From assembly GCA_034434515.1 (NCBI GenBank), contig DAOTZA010000139.1, positions 1 to 64,000 on the forward strand: DNA of 64,000 bases. The letters are read 5' to 3'. The notes beneath the pieces are model-generated. The model saw only the letters and a program-made list of their open reading frames with translations. It was not told the DNA's origin and did no database searches. Every line of letters starts with the position of its first letter. Positions within the stretch are counted from its first letter, which is position 1. Origin of the DNA: NAK19 sp034434515 (GTDB lineage Bacteria > Chloroflexota > Anaerolineae > Anaerolineales > UBA4823). A program made the translations under genes and the position numbers. Shown in pieces: positions 33,355 to 45,260 of the stretch.

Positions 33355-36300
33355 CTAGAGAGTTGGTTCGTACAAAGTCAGGATAGCCTGGTTAAATTCA
33401 GGGATCGAAAAGGGTTTTTGTAACCAATGCACTTTGCCCCCCTCCAGGGCGGCGCGATATTCATCGTTGAGAGGATGCCCGGTAATGAGGAGCATTTTCA
33501 GATCGGGTTGTTTCCCTTTTAGAGCTTGATAGAGTTCGATACCGCCCATTTGTGGCATAACAATGTCGCTGACCAACAACTCGATTTTGTTTTCCTGGCT
33601 TTCCCATATCTCAAGCGCTTCTTTGCCATTTGCAGCGGTCAGGGTTTGAAATTGTTGCGCTTCGAGCAAGTCCTTTAGGGCATTGCGGGTGGCTACGTCA
33701 TCCTCTACGACCAGGGCAATCTTTCCATTGCCGTTCAGCCTGAGGGAAGGCTGTTCTTCGATAACGCCTCTGGTGGATTGTAACAAGGCAGGCAGATAGA
33801 CCGTGAACGTTGATCCCAAAGAGGGCTGGCTCTGGACATCAATATAGCCGCCGTGCTGTTTGACGATTCCATAAACCTGCGCTAATCCCAAGCCAGTGCC
33901 CAACCCTACCGGTTTGGTGGTAAAGAAGGGTTCAAAAATGTGAGGCAGATGTTCCGGAGAGATGCCAGAGCCTGTGTCCTGGACTTCAATGACAATCCAT
34001 TCGCCAGCCTGGATGTAAAGGTTGGGTCTGTCATCGTTTTCCTTGAGGCTGAGGCGGGTAAGGGAAATCCGCAACACGCCTCCATGGGGCATTGCATCGC
34101 GGGCATTCACCACGAGATTGAGCAGCATTTGTTGCAGACGGGTGGGATCAGCCAGAACAAAATAGGTTTCAGGCTGATAGCGTAGCTCGACTCGAATCGT
34201 CTCCGGTAAGACCCGAGATAGCATTTTCTCGAACTCTTTGATAAAGGGTAAGAGATCAAGCGTGGTTTGTTCGATAACCGAACGGCGACTGAAATCCAGA
34301 ATTTGGCGGATTAAACTGGCAGCGCGATGGACTTGTTGCTGGATAATAGCTAAACGGTCTTGCGCAGTAGGGCTTAAGGAAGTATCGTTGCGCAATAAGT
34401 CGGCGTAGACCAGGATAGCTGCCATAATGTTGTTGAAATCATGCGCAATGCCGGCTGCCAATTGCCCGACTGTGGCGAGCCGTTCTTGCATCTGAACCCG
34501 CGTTTGGATTTCTCTCTCGAGGGTCACTTCCCGTAACGTCACCACCCATTGGGTGGGAGGTTGGCCGATGGGATTGGCTTGAGCTTCGAAAATTCGTCGC
34601 GAGGGTGCTTCGACAATCAATTCGCAGGGAAGGGAGGATGATGAGTGAGTGAGCAATTCACCAACGGGTTTCGCACCGAGCGAAATGAGCGTATTGCCTT
34701 CGATCTTCGCTTGTAAGAGATCGAGGTATTGGCTGGCAATGGGATTCAAGACAAGGATGTGGTGATTGCTATCGAGCAATAAAATCCCGATAGAGAGATT
34801 TTCGACCAGATTGCTCATCCGTTTCTTTTCGGCTTGGCGAACGCTTTCAAGCCGTTGGAGAGCGATGGAAGCCTGATTGGCGAATGTCTGCAATAAGCGC
34901 AGTTGTTCCTGGCTATAGGTTTCAACCAGCTCGTCCCCGATTCCGACCAGACCAACGATTTGATCGTTGAAGAGAATGGGAAAGCGGGGAATCGAGTGAA
35001 AAGCCTGAATAGGAGACTGGGATTGATAATGCTCAGCCAGGTTGACCTCGACAGCCGCCAGCTTATTCTCTTGACCAAGAATCTGGCTGAGTTCGTTTCG
35101 GCAATGTTCCTTTAAGGCTGCAAGCGTTGCCTCGGTAAATGGTCGTTGAGCGTCAACGTACAGGGTTGGTTGGTTGGAAGAAAAAAGACAACCGAGGGCA
35201 AAATCGCACTTGACGGCTGTGCGCAGGTGACTCAGCAGGACGCGCAATAAGTCCTCATAGGTCAAAACATATCCGATCTCCTGGCTGAGTTCATAAAGCT
35301 CGGAGAGTTCGGCTGTGCGCCGAATCACGGCCTCCTCAAGTTCGTCAGCATAGCGACGCATATTCTCATACAGCGTGGCGTTTTCCAGGGCGATGGCAAT
35401 CTGGTCGGCGAGCAGTTGGAAGAAATCTACATCGCTTTGGGACAGGGCGACATTTTGGTCGGTTTCAATATTGAGAATCCCGACAACTTCGCCGTGCAAG
35501 AGAATCGGCATGACAAATTCAGAGACGGTTTGTGGATTGTCCGGCAGATAGTCGGGGTCTTGGGAAACATCGAGAATGACTTGCGCCTGACCGGTGCACA
35601 CCGCTCTGCCAATCACGCCGCGGTTGAGGGGGATTTGGGAGATAATGACGCTATTACCATGATAAGCCCGCAAACGTAAATGGTCAGCCTCGCGTAGGAA
35701 TATCTCAATAATCGGATAGTGAAAATTGGCCGCCAGTTCATCGACTACGGTTTGAAGTAATTCCTGCAGGTCGAGATGACGGGAAAAGTTTTCGGTAAAT
35801 TTTTGAAGTAAAGTCACCTGGCGCAAACGATGTTGGGCTTCCTGGTAGCGCTCAGCATTGCTTAACGCCAGGCTTAATTCCTGGCAGATGGCTGTGACTA
35901 AGTTGAGGTCAGCCTGGTCAAAAGCATTCAGCTCTGAATGCATGATGGCAAGGATGCCATACAACTGATCTTCAAAGAGGATCGGGGCTGCAATGGCGGA
36001 ACAGACATTTTCGTCATAACCATCATGATGCCACCAGCGTGCATCTTGCCGAACATCGGGGATCAGATCGGCTTCTCGGTTCTTCATCACCCACCCCAGA
36101 AAACCGCGGTCACCGCTCCAATGGGTCGAACGATTATACGCTTCCACAGAGGTAGGAAATTCGCCCCATACAGCCCGTAATGAAAGGGTATCTTTATCGG
36201 GTAAATAGCGCAATGCCAGACCAAAATGCCCATCCAGAGATTGTGTTGCCAGTTGGATGGCGCGTTGAAGAATTTCATCCGGTTCCAAACTCGAAGTAAG

Positions 36301-37926
36301 CTGGTGACCAATGGCATAGATCACGCTAAGTTTGCGTTTTTCGCTTTCTGCTTTCTGGTAAAGGCTGGCATTTTCAATCGCGATGGCAGCCTGGTCGCCT
36401 AAGAACTCCATTAAGTTTAGTTCCCACGAGGTGAACTGGCGCGGGGTGGGAAAGGAGACATTCATTACCCCAACCACGCGCTCGCCGATTTTGAGGGGAA
36501 TCCCAACAATAGCTCCATTCCAATTCGTTTCCATGCCCTGAAAAAGCGGGTGGTTGGTCATGTCGTTAACCACGATCATTTGTCCACTGTGAACGACCTG
36601 GAAGGTTAGACCGTTCGGCCTGGGTTTGATGTAATGATTCCCCGGCTGATCCTCCCGCCAGAGTTCTGCTCCGAAACGTAACCTATTCTCGCTTTCCGGT
36701 GCGTATAAAAAGATATAGGCATTGCGGAAGTCGCTGAAAAAGTGGGGTAGGGCGTGCAAAATCGTGTGTAGTACGGTATCTAAGTCTAACTCGCTGGTGA
36801 GACTCAGGCTGGTTTGGCGCAGAGTTTCCAGGGTACTGGCTTGTTGGACTTTTTCCTGAAACAGGCGGGCATGTTCAATGGCAAGGGCTGCATGTTGGGC
36901 AAAGGTGGTCGCCCAATCGGCGTGATATTTCTGAAAGGCATCGGGTTGAGAACTTTCAAAGGTAAGAAACCCAACTACTTCGCCGCGGACAAGCAAAGGT
37001 ACCCCCATCCAGGCTCTGGTTTTGATTGTGCCGTTCCAGCAGTTTAATAAGCGTTGATCGAGATGGGTATCCTGGATGATGACCACCCGTTTCTGATCGG
37101 TAATTTCTTGCAGCAGGGCATGGAGCTGCGAGTTTTTCTTTTCCACCCAATTCATGTCGCACAAAAGTCCGCGTTGGGCTGCCAGTCTGAGCTCTCCGGC
37201 CTCGTTGAGAAGGATACCAGCCTGATCATACGGAATGGCTTGGGCAAGTTGTTCCAGGATCGTTGCGAACAGGGTTTGCAGATCGAGGGTCGAAGCCAAA
37301 GCCTGGACCGCATCGGTAAGTTTTTCTGCCAACATTCTTTGCCGGCGCTCGCTTTCCAGCAAGGTTATACTCCGCAGGACGATACTGGCTTGATTGGCAA
37401 ACAGACAGAGCAATTGAAGATCCTCTTCGGTAAATCGATTGGGAACCTGCAGATCAAAAACTTGCAATACCCCTTCGAGACGGTTTTCCAAAAACAGAGG
37501 CGCCGAGAGTACGGATCGATATGGATAAGGCGGCCCAAATTTGTTGGAGCGGAATTGCCACGTGGCATAATCGTCAATTAAGAGGGGTTTCCCTTCTTTT
37601 GCTACCCAACCGGCCGCTCCTTCCCCATAAGCCAAGCGCACCCCTCGATATTGATCGGCAAAAGGGCTGAATTCGATGTAGATTTCTAAGGCTTGTTGTT
37701 GCGGGTAGGCAAGGTAGAGACAACCCCCTTCTACTTCGAGGAGTTCCATCGCCGCTTGGACAATCTGTTCAAGGAAAGAATATCTGTCCTGATGTTCCCC
37801 CGCGTTCATTGCCAGGGTTTGGATTTTAGTTATCTGATTGATGAGCAAGGGGGTTTTTTCTCTCGGTGTACCTGCGACCCCATTTCTTTCTTTCTGCACG
37901 GTTCCATCCCGTCCACTTTCATCCAT
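33355..37926 (-). CDS. Six-GAF hybrid sensor kinase with C-terminal receiver
   Basis: About 1523 residues, soluble. Six consecutive GAF domains span roughly residues 35-1060, then a PAS-like domain (LSIGILLLDSNHHILVLNPI), HisKA (GQLAAGIAHDFNNIMAAILV; His in AHDFNN), HATPase (NLVVNARDAMPHGG, DTGSGISPEHLPHIFEPFF, GTGLGLAQVYGIVKQHGG) and a receiver with phosphoacceptor in ELLVSDIVMPQMGG. The start at 37926 is preferred to a TTG at 37974, because a TATAAT box at 37985-37980 puts the transcript start near 37973. Ligands of the GAF domains are unknown. Confidence 0.93.
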   Translation of the reverse strand: MDESGRDGTVQKERNGVAGTPREKTPLLINQITKIQTLAMNAGEHQDRYSFLEQIVQAAMELLEVEGGCLYLAYPQQQALEIYIEFSPFADQYRGVRLAYGEGAAGWVAKEGKPLLIDDYATWQFRSNKFGPPYPYRSVLSAPLFLENRLEGVLQVFDLQVPNRFTEEDLQLLCLFANQASIVLRSITLLESERRQRMLAEKLTDAVQALASTLDLQTLFATILEQLAQAIPYDQAGILLNEAGELRLAAQRGLLCDMNWVEKKNSQLHALLQEITDQKRVVIIQDTHLDQRLLNCWNGTIKTRAWMGVPLLVRGEVVGFLTFESSQPDAFQKYHADWATTFAQHAALAIEHARLFQEKVQQASTLETLRQTSLSLTSELDLDTVLHTILHALPHFFSDFRNAYIFLYAPESENRLRFGAELWREDQPGNHYIKPRPNGLTFQVVHSGQMIVVNDMTNHPLFQGMETNWNGAIVGIPLKIGERVVGVMNVSFPTPRQFTSWELNLMEFLGDQAAIAIENASLYQKAESEKRKLSVIYAIGHQLTSSLEPDEILQRAIQLATQSLDGHFGLALRYLPDKDTLSLRAVWGEFPTSVEAYNRSTHWSGDRGFLGWVMKNREADLIPDVRQDARWWHHDGYDENVCSAIAAPILFEDQLYGILAIMHSELNAFDQADLNLVTAICQELSLALSNAERYQEAQHRLRQVTLLQKFTENFSRHLDLQELLQTVVDELAANFHYPIIEIFLREADHLRLRAYHGNSVIISQIPLNRGVIGRAVCTGQAQVILDVSQDPDYLPDNPQTVSEFVMPILLHGEVVGILNIETDQNVALSQSDVDFFQLLADQIAIALENATLYENMRRYADELEEAVIRRTAELSELYELSQEIGYVLTYEDLLRVLLSHLRTAVKCDFALGCLFSSNQPTLYVDAQRPFTEATLAALKEHCRNELSQILGQENKLAAVEVNLAEHYQSQSPIQAFHSIPRFPILFNDQIVGLVGIGDELVETYSQEQLRLLQTFANQASIALQRLESVRQAEKKRMSNLVENLSIGILLLDSNHHILVLNPIASQYLDLLQAKIEGNTLISLGAKPVGELLTHSSSSLPCELIVEAPSRRIFEAQANPIGQPPTQWVVTLREVTLEREIQTRVQMQERLATVGQLAAGIAHDFNNIMAAILVYADLLRNDTSLSPTAQDRLAIIQQQVHRAASLIRQILDFSRRSVIEQTTLDLLPFIKEFEKMLSRVLPETIRVELRYQPETYFVLADPTRLQQMLLNLVVNARDAMPHGGVLRISLTRLSLKENDDRPNLYIQAGEWIVIEVQDTGSGISPEHLPHIFEPFFTTKPVGLGTGLGLAQVYGIVKQHGGYIDVQSQPSLGSTFTVYLPALLQSTRGVIEEQPSLRLNGNGKIALVVEDDVATRNALKDLLEAQQFQTLTAANGKEALEIWESQENKIELLVSDIVMPQMGGIELYQALKGKQPDLKMLLITGHPLNDEYRAALEGGKVHWLQKPFSIPEFNQAILTLYEPTL

Positions 37927-37979
37927 GACGAAGTGATCTAAAGGGCATCCTTTCCCGACAAAAATAGCTGACAAGGTTC

Positions 37980-37985
37980 ATTATA
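37980..37985 (-). promoter_or_regulatory. -10 box of the six-GAF kinase gene
   Basis: Perfect TATAAT on the minus strand. The -35 region (TGGCTA near 38004-38009) is weak, which suggests an activator or a low-level promoter. Confidence 0.55.
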
Positions 37986-38076
37986 CCTTGCCTGTGGGTA
38001 CACTAGCCAGTATTTTTATTTTAGACCTAAAACAGCAGATGCGACCTTACAGATTTATTAGGCAAAAAGCAACGAT

Positions 38077-38106
38077 AAAAAAGCCCCTCTCCTTTTTGGA
38101 GAGGGG
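38077..38106 (-). terminator. Rho-independent terminator of fhs
   Basis: Minus strand: CCCCTCTCC (38106-38098), AAAAA loop, GGAGAGGGG (38092-38084), then a T-run (38082-38077). Perfect nine-base stem, about 60 bases past the stop codon. Confidence 0.92.
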
Positions 38107-38164
38107 GAAGGAGTGAGGAAGCAATTTTTCCTTTGCGAGAGATGTAGAGGGGGATGGAACGATT

Positions 38165-40090
<1,926 letters not shown>

Positions 40091-40346
40091 AACTTATTCC
40101 CTTTCCTTTGGTAGTAATTCGGTCGAGACTCAGGTTCGGTATATTTTGACAGGGAAACGCTTAAAAAGCAAGGGATTCCTTTCCTTATTCAAATATGCTT
40201 TGTGTCATCAGATAAAACAGGTAAGAATTATTGCAATAGTCTAAATTGATCGCTTGCCATAAACCGTTAAAGCTCCCCGAAGGTTTACGGGGCAGGTAAA
40301 TCTTCTGCAATGTTGCTTTAAAGATAAACCTTGCCCTACTTCTGAG
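40091..40346. other. Non-coding region between the ROK kinase gene and fhs
   Basis: 256 bases with no supported gene. On the minus strand, past the ROK kinase stop, a hairpin CCCCG-taaacctt-CGGGG (40289-40272 region) precedes GCTTTAACGG; it resembles the thrS terminator core without a U-tract. A weak promoter for fhs (TTGCAA near 40233-40228 with TATCTG 16 bases downstream) is possible. Confidence 0.4.
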
Positions 40347-41231
40347 CTAAGAACTGTGGCATCTGGCGGCCAGGGCAAGAGCCCCAAAACTGCCGGCAAA
40401 ATCGCCCAAGTGGGGGGTGGTGATTAAGCTTTCAATCTCATCTTCCAGATCGGGCAAATAGCCGGCGCAATATTGCAACGTTTTCTGGCGGATGGTTTCG
40501 AGCAAACCGGGATGTTTCATCACCCCTCCGCCAAGCAGAATACGTTGTGGGCTCAGGGTGAAGATAAAATTGGCAAGCGATAAGGCCAGGTACTCGGCCT
40601 CCAGCTCCCAGGCGGGATGCCCTGCGGGCAGGTGTTGGGCTTTTACCCCCCAGCGTTGGGTTATCGCTTCACCGCTTGCCAGGCCCTCCAGACAATCGCC
40701 ATGGTAAGGGCAGCACCCAGGAAACGGATCGCGTTGCCAATCGTGTGGAAGGCGGATATGCCCCATCTCTGGGTGAAAGCGGCCGTGCAGGAGGTCACCG
40801 TTCACCATGCCGCCCCCACCGATACCGGTGCCAACGGTGAGGTAAAGAAAGGTGTCCAGATTTTGCGCTGCCCCCCAGGTCCATTCGCCCAGAGCTGCAC
40901 CGTTGACATCGGTGTCCACCCAAACGGGAATTGAAAAAGCCTCTTGTAGCGCATGTACCCAATTGAAGCCCTGCCAAGCCAATTTGGGAGTCAGACCGAC
41001 TTGCCCATAGCTCGATGAGTCAGGGTTCACCTCCACCGGCCCGAAGGCGGCCACACCGATGGCTTCAATCGGTTCAAAGCGTTGCTGGTTTTCTCTGAAA
41101 AATGCAATGATAGCGGCGATCGTCTCGGAAGGGGTTGTGGTTGGGAGGGTTGTTTGGGAGAAGAACTGGTTGGGGTCAAAACCGACCACACAAACCATTT
41201 TGGTTCCGCCTGCCTCAATGCCGCCCAACAT
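40347..41231 (-). CDS. ROK-family sugar kinase (fructokinase/glucokinase-like)
   Basis: 294 residues from the ATG at 41231, which immediately precedes the conserved GGIEAGGTKMVCVVG phosphate-binding motif; an in-frame extension to 41372 would run into the neighbouring gene and is rejected. Other motifs: VWVDTDVNGAALGEWTWGAA, YLTVGTGIGGGGMVNGDLLH, HPEMGHIRLPHD and the zinc-site variant CCPYHGDCLEGLASG, which resembles the ROK fructokinase group. Likely substrate fructose or another hexose. It starts 2 bases after the stop of the Elp3-like gene. Confidence 0.92.
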   Translation of the reverse strand: MLGGIEAGGTKMVCVVGFDPNQFFSQTTLPTTTPSETIAAIIAFFRENQQRFEPIEAIGVAAFGPVEVNPDSSSYGQVGLTPKLAWQGFNWVHALQEAFSIPVWVDTDVNGAALGEWTWGAAQNLDTFLYLTVGTGIGGGGMVNGDLLHGRFHPEMGHIRLPHDWQRDPFPGCCPYHGDCLEGLASGEAITQRWGVKAQHLPAGHPAWELEAEYLALSLANFIFTLSPQRILLGGGVMKHPGLLETIRQKTLQYCAGYLPDLEDEIESLITTPHLGDFAGSFGALALAARCHSS

Positions 41232-41233
41232 TT

Positions 41234-42841
41234 CTAGCTTATCTGAAGATCTTTGATGAGGTAAAGCTCGCCACGCCGAAAACCGCGTTGCAGGTAATAC
41301 TGTCGCGTGCCCACAGCAGAGATAACCGCTAGTTTTGGGTAGCCGCGCTGGCGAGCGATCCGTTCTGCCCAATGAATGAGACGCGTGCCCAAGCCGCTGT
41401 GTTGGGCAGCGCCTGGCTGTTCTTTGCCTAATTCGACCGATTGGCCATAGACATGGACTTCGCGGATCAGGGCGGCTTCTTTGAGCTCGGCAATGAAGGC
41501 GTCTTTACCGCTCTCATGGGGTAAAGAGAGGCGCAAAAAGCCGGCCAGGTGATCGTCTTCCGTGACAAAGCTCAGAAAATTCTCCTCGGAGACATCGGTG
41601 GAATAGACGATTGACTCGCTGCGCAAACGACGTTGATCGATGGGGCGTTGCCCGATCTCGCGGCAACGAATGCACTGGCAGCGAGTGCCGCGCCGCTTCA
41701 GCTCGCGCTGAACGTCCTGGCGTAAACTGGTGACTTTGTTGCCTTCCACCACGTAAGTCGAAGGGATATCGCGAATCACGCGATTGACGCGGCAATAACG
41801 GGGAATGGATGGTTTGACATCGGCGATTAGTTCAATGAGCTCTTGTGTCGAATATGGTCGGTAGCCACCTGCTTGCCAGATGGAGTGCAATTCCGTCCTT
41901 TCCAGCAATTGCGTGGGGTAAATTTTGATCTCATCTGGGCAAAACCCATCCCACATGCGTTGGAAATCCTGCCGATCCGATTCCGGGGTAGCCCCCAGCA
42001 AATTGGGCATCCAGTGCAGCACGATCTTAAAACCAGCCATGCGTAACAGGTTAACTGCTTGGCGGGTTTGCGCAACGGTGTGGCCACGGCGGTTCAAGGC
42101 TAAGATTTCGTCATCGAAGCTTTGAGCCCCCATTTGAACTTTGGTGACGCCCAGTTGGCGCAGCCAGACGATCTCTTGAGGTGTAATTTCGTCGGGGCGG
42201 GTTTCGATAACCAGGCCAACATTGCGATGGGAAGCGGTCTCATTGATTGCGAAGGCCTCTTCTAATGTTGCGGTGGGGATGCCATTCATGGCATCAAAAC
42301 AACGCTGTATGAACCACTGCTGATAATCGCGGCGATAGGCGCTCCACGTGCCGCCTAATATGAGCAGTTCAATTTTGTCGGTTGGGTGACCAACTTCAGC
42401 AAGGGCTTGCATGCGCGAAGCGACTTGATCAAAGGGGTCAAAGTGATGTTCCACGGCCCGCCTGGCGCCAGGCTCGTCAGCAATATAGCTTTTAGGCATA
42501 TTTTCTTCCGTTGGGCAAAAGATGCACTTCGCCGGGCAGGGATAGGGTTTGGTTAATACGGTTACGGTTGTCACCCCCGAACTGGTGCGCACCGGCTTTA
42601 GACGCAGACGAGCAAGGAGCTGCGGATCGGGCGACAATCGCCCTTCAGCAACCATTTGATGGTAAGCTGCTACCAGGGCGTTTTTGCCTAAGTATCCTCC
42701 GCCTGGTAATGGATTGCGGCGCAAAGCCTCGGTGACCTCAACACCCTGGCGGATTTGCTCAACAGCCGTTTGGGCTAATTCCTTATATCGGGATAGAGAC
42801 TGTCGCTTTTCTTTCCAAAGTTCTCTTTCCATTGCATCCAT
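41234..42841 (-). CDS. Elp3-family radical SAM/GNAT tRNA-modifying enzyme
   Basis: 535 residues. Radical SAM domain with the cluster motif CPAKCIFCP (around residue 102-110) and an acetyltransferase domain at the C-terminus (QHSGLGTRLIHWAERIARQR and LAVISAVGTRQYYLQRGFRR). Elp3 makes 5-carboxymethyl-type modifications on U34 of tRNA. Further family sequence: QMGAQSFDDEILALNRRGHT and PNLLGATPESDRQDFQRMW. An in-frame ATG at 42832 is an alternative start. Bacterial Elp3 homologues without other Elongator subunits are known; the partner is not needed here. Confidence 0.95.
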   Translation of the reverse strand: MDAMERELWKEKRQSLSRYKELAQTAVEQIRQGVEVTEALRRNPLPGGGYLGKNALVAAYHQMVAEGRLSPDPQLLARLRLKPVRTSSGVTTVTVLTKPYPCPAKCIFCPTEENMPKSYIADEPGARRAVEHHFDPFDQVASRMQALAEVGHPTDKIELLILGGTWSAYRRDYQQWFIQRCFDAMNGIPTATLEEAFAINETASHRNVGLVIETRPDEITPQEIVWLRQLGVTKVQMGAQSFDDEILALNRRGHTVAQTRQAVNLLRMAGFKIVLHWMPNLLGATPESDRQDFQRMWDGFCPDEIKIYPTQLLERTELHSIWQAGGYRPYSTQELIELIADVKPSIPRYCRVNRVIRDIPSTYVVEGNKVTSLRQDVQRELKRRGTRCQCIRCREIGQRPIDQRRLRSESIVYSTDVSEENFLSFVTEDDHLAGFLRLSLPHESGKDAFIAELKEAALIREVHVYGQSVELGKEQPGAAQHSGLGTRLIHWAERIARQRGYPKLAVISAVGTRQYYLQRGFRRGELYLIKDLQIS

Positions 42842-43070
42842 ACCTGTAATATCTACCCAATCTGTACCGCTTTATCGCCATAACCTGGCTTGCCATTTTG
42901 GAGTTCCCTCGTACTTTTGGGTTAAGCTTGCTGCCTGTCCTTCGTCCTTTCGACCGGGATTGGATTCGCATCTAATTTTACCAGAGCTTCGAATGAGCGA
43001 GGTTGCAGCCGGCAACCATTTTTGACGAAATTGGGTATAATATCCATAAATTCCAATTAATTTTTCTCTC

Positions 43071-43799
43071 ATGCGCGTCCTCGTTTTTTCTGATGTCCAT
43101 GCCAATTTAACTGCGTTAGAGCGGATTCTCGCAGATGCCGGCGAATGCGATGCCGTTTGGTGTTTGGGCGATGTGGTCGGCTATGGACCAGACCCGAATG
43201 AATGTGTTGAACGCATCCGTCGCCTTCCCAATCTAACCTGTATCCTGGGCAATCACGATGCAGCCGTTCTTGGTTTGATTGAGGCAGAGGCGTTTAATCA
43301 TGAAGCCAGGCGGGTGATCCATTGGACGCAGCAGCAGTTGACCGAGGCAAACCTTTCCTTCCTGAAAAGTTTACCAGAGCGGCTGGTCATTGGGGATGTC
43401 ACCCTTGTCCATGGCAGCCCCCGCCAGCCGGTTTGGGAATATCTGCTGGATACGCAGACCGCCCGACACAATTTTGATTTCTTCGATACCCCTTTCTGCT
43501 TTGTCGGTCATACACATTTGCCCATCCTCTTTCACCTTAATGAGATAGAGGCATATCCAATTGGTGGTTATCTACCTCCGAACCAGGTCGTTCAACTGAC
43601 GCCGCGTGAAATCGTCAATCCTGGTTCGGTTGGGCAACCCCGTGACCGGGATCCACGGGCGGCTTATGCGATTTATGATACCGAAACGCATTGCTTTGAA
43701 CATCGCCGCGTCGAATATGAAGTGTCGTCGGTGCAAAATCGCATGCGTTTAGCCGGATTACCTATGCGTCACATTGAACGCCTTTCGGTAGGCTGGTAA
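43071..43799 (+). CDS. Calcineurin-like phosphodiesterase (YfcE/MJ0936 type)
   Basis: 242 residues, cytoplasmic. All metal-binding motifs of the metallophosphoesterase fold are present: VFSDVHANLTALERIL, LGDVVGYGPDPNECV, LGNHDAAV, LVHGSPRQPVWEYL and FVGHTHLPILFHL. Such proteins are generic phosphodiesterases; the biological substrate is unknown. A TATAAT box at 43036-43041 precedes the gene without a clear -35. Confidence 0.92.
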   Translation: MRVLVFSDVHANLTALERILADAGECDAVWCLGDVVGYGPDPNECVERIRRLPNLTCILGNHDAAVLGLIEAEAFNHEARRVIHWTQQQLTEANLSFLKSLPERLVIGDVTLVHGSPRQPVWEYLLDTQTARHNFDFFDTPFCFVGHTHLPILFHLNEIEAYPIGGYLPPNQVVQLTPREIVNPGSVGQPRDRDPRAAYAIYDTETHCFEHRRVEYEVSSVQNRMRLAGLPMRHIERLSVGW

Positions 43800-43887
43800 G
43801 AGACGGAACGTTTTGCTCCTTTGGGACGTCTCTTAACTGCAAACGCTATCGTTTTCCCCAGGACACGTCGGTTTGAGGAGATGGATG

Positions 43888-44868
43888 ATGAAATCAAACA
43901 TTTTTTCTGTGATGAAATTGATCGGACTCATGGTCATTGCAATGGTGTTGCTTTCCGCTTGCGCAGCCAGAGCACCCTCCCCGCCACAAAGCTCTGAGAT
44001 GGCGATTTCGGGTCAAGACAGTTTTGCGCCGAACTACAAATCAGCTCCCACCTATGCACCTGCTCAACCGCAAGCTGGCGAGGGCGGTTTTGCCAGCACT
44101 GCGCCGAGTTCGGTTGAGCGGATGGTGATCAAAAATGCAAAACTCTCCCTCATCGTCAAGGAGCCTCCCACAGCAATGACGGCCATTGCCGAGATGGCAG
44201 AACGAATGGGTGGCTATGTGGTCTCTGCCGACCTCTATCAAACGACTACCAGCAGCGGCAAGGAAGTGCCGCGGGCTTCCATCACCATCCGTGTTCCGGC
44301 CGAAAAACTCAATCAAGCGCTGGATGAGATCAAGTCGCTCTCGGATGAACCGCCGCAAAGCGAAAACATCACCAGCCAGGATATCACTGCTGAATATACA
44401 GACCTAGAATCGCGATTGCGGAACTTAAAGCGGGCGGAAGAGCAATTGCAGGAAATCCTGGATCAGGCTTACTCAACCGAGGATGTCTTGAATGTCTACC
44501 AGCAGTTGACCCAGGTGCGCGAGCAGATTGAGGTCATTGAAGGGCAGATGAAATACTACCGCGAATCTGTTGCGCTTTCGGCAATCAGTGTGGAGTTAAT
44601 CGCCGCTGAAGAGGTCGAACCGTTGACGGTTGGCAACTGGAGGCCAGTTGGGGTAGCGCGCGATGCCTTGCAAGCCTTGATTAATACGGTTCAGTTCTTG
44701 ATCAATGCTGCTATCTGGGTGATTATCTTTGTCTTACCCGTTCTGCTCTTGATCTACGTGATCTTTGTTCTCCCCTTGCGAGTTGTGTGGCGTTTGGTGC
44801 GGCGCCGTAAAAAGACCCAGGCGCCTGCTACCACCCAACCAACCGATTCATCTGTTTCGTCCGCGTAA
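43888..44868 (+). CDS. DUF4349 lipoprotein with C-terminal membrane helix
   Basis: About 326 residues. Signal peptide with lipobox LLSAC (residues 22-26), a Ser/Pro-rich linker, then the DUF4349 region: MVIKNAKLSLIVKEPPTAMT, EMAERMGGYVVSADLYQTTT, and a coiled coil (LESRLRNLKRAEEQLQEILD to about 220). A membrane helix near 275-300 is followed by a basic tail. Function of DUF4349 is unknown; the architecture suggests an extracytoplasmic sensor or cell-envelope protein. The start is chosen among clustered ATGs by distance from GAGGAG; 43885 is equally possible. Confidence 0.85.
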   Translation: MKSNIFSVMKLIGLMVIAMVLLSACAARAPSPPQSSEMAISGQDSFAPNYKSAPTYAPAQPQAGEGGFASTAPSSVERMVIKNAKLSLIVKEPPTAMTAIAEMAERMGGYVVSADLYQTTTSSGKEVPRASITIRVPAEKLNQALDEIKSLSDEPPQSENITSQDITAEYTDLESRLRNLKRAEEQLQEILDQAYSTEDVLNVYQQLTQVREQIEVIEGQMKYYRESVALSAISVELIAAEEVEPLTVGNWRPVGVARDALQALINTVQFLINAAIWVIIFVLPVLLLIYVIFVLPLRVVWRLVRRRKKTQAPATTQPTDSSVSSA

Positions 44869-44879
44869 AAATCAAAGCC

Positions 44880-45248
44880 TCACTCACCCCAAGCCACAGC
44901 TACCGCAATGGCAAGCTCCCGGGTGTGTGTGAGGCTTATTGACCAAGCCTGGAGGCCTAACTTTTGCGCTTCCTGGAGCGCCTGGCGATAGAGGATCAGG
45001 TAGGGTTGATGCGCAGTGTCGTGAATAATTTCAATATCCAGCCAGCTTACTGCTCCAATTCCACAGCCCAAGGCTTTGGAAACAGCTTCTTTGGCTGCGA
45101 AGCGCGCCGCTAAGGATTGAGGCTGAGAACGATAAAGCTGAATCTCTTGAGGGGTGAATACCCTTTGCAGGAATCGCTCCCCATGCCGTTGGAGAACATC
45201 CTCCAGGCGTTGAATTTCAATAGCATCAATTCCCGAACGAATGATCAT
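44880..45248 (-). CDS. acpS: Holo-[acyl-carrier-protein] synthase
   Basis: 122 residues. Transfers phosphopantetheine from CoA to ACP. Metal/substrate residues: D8 in RSGIDAIEIQRL and E54 in RFAAKEAVSKALG. It also contains GAVSWLDIEIIHD and the terminal SISLTHTRELAIAVAVA. Length matches the trimeric AcpS family. It is convergent with the DUF4349 gene and follows the M16 peptidase genes. Confidence 0.95.
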   Translation of the reverse strand: MIIRSGIDAIEIQRLEDVLQRHGERFLQRVFTPQEIQLYRSQPQSLAARFAAKEAVSKALGCGIGAVSWLDIEIIHDTAHQPYLILYRQALQEAQKLGLQAWSISLTHTRELAIAVAVAWGE

Positions 45249-45260
45249 GCATTGACCGAA

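Noticed and set aside
41232..41372. N-terminal extension of the ROK kinase to 41372
   Set aside because: It would overlap the Elp3-like gene by about 140 bases and adds sequence without similarity before the conserved GGIEAGGTK motif.
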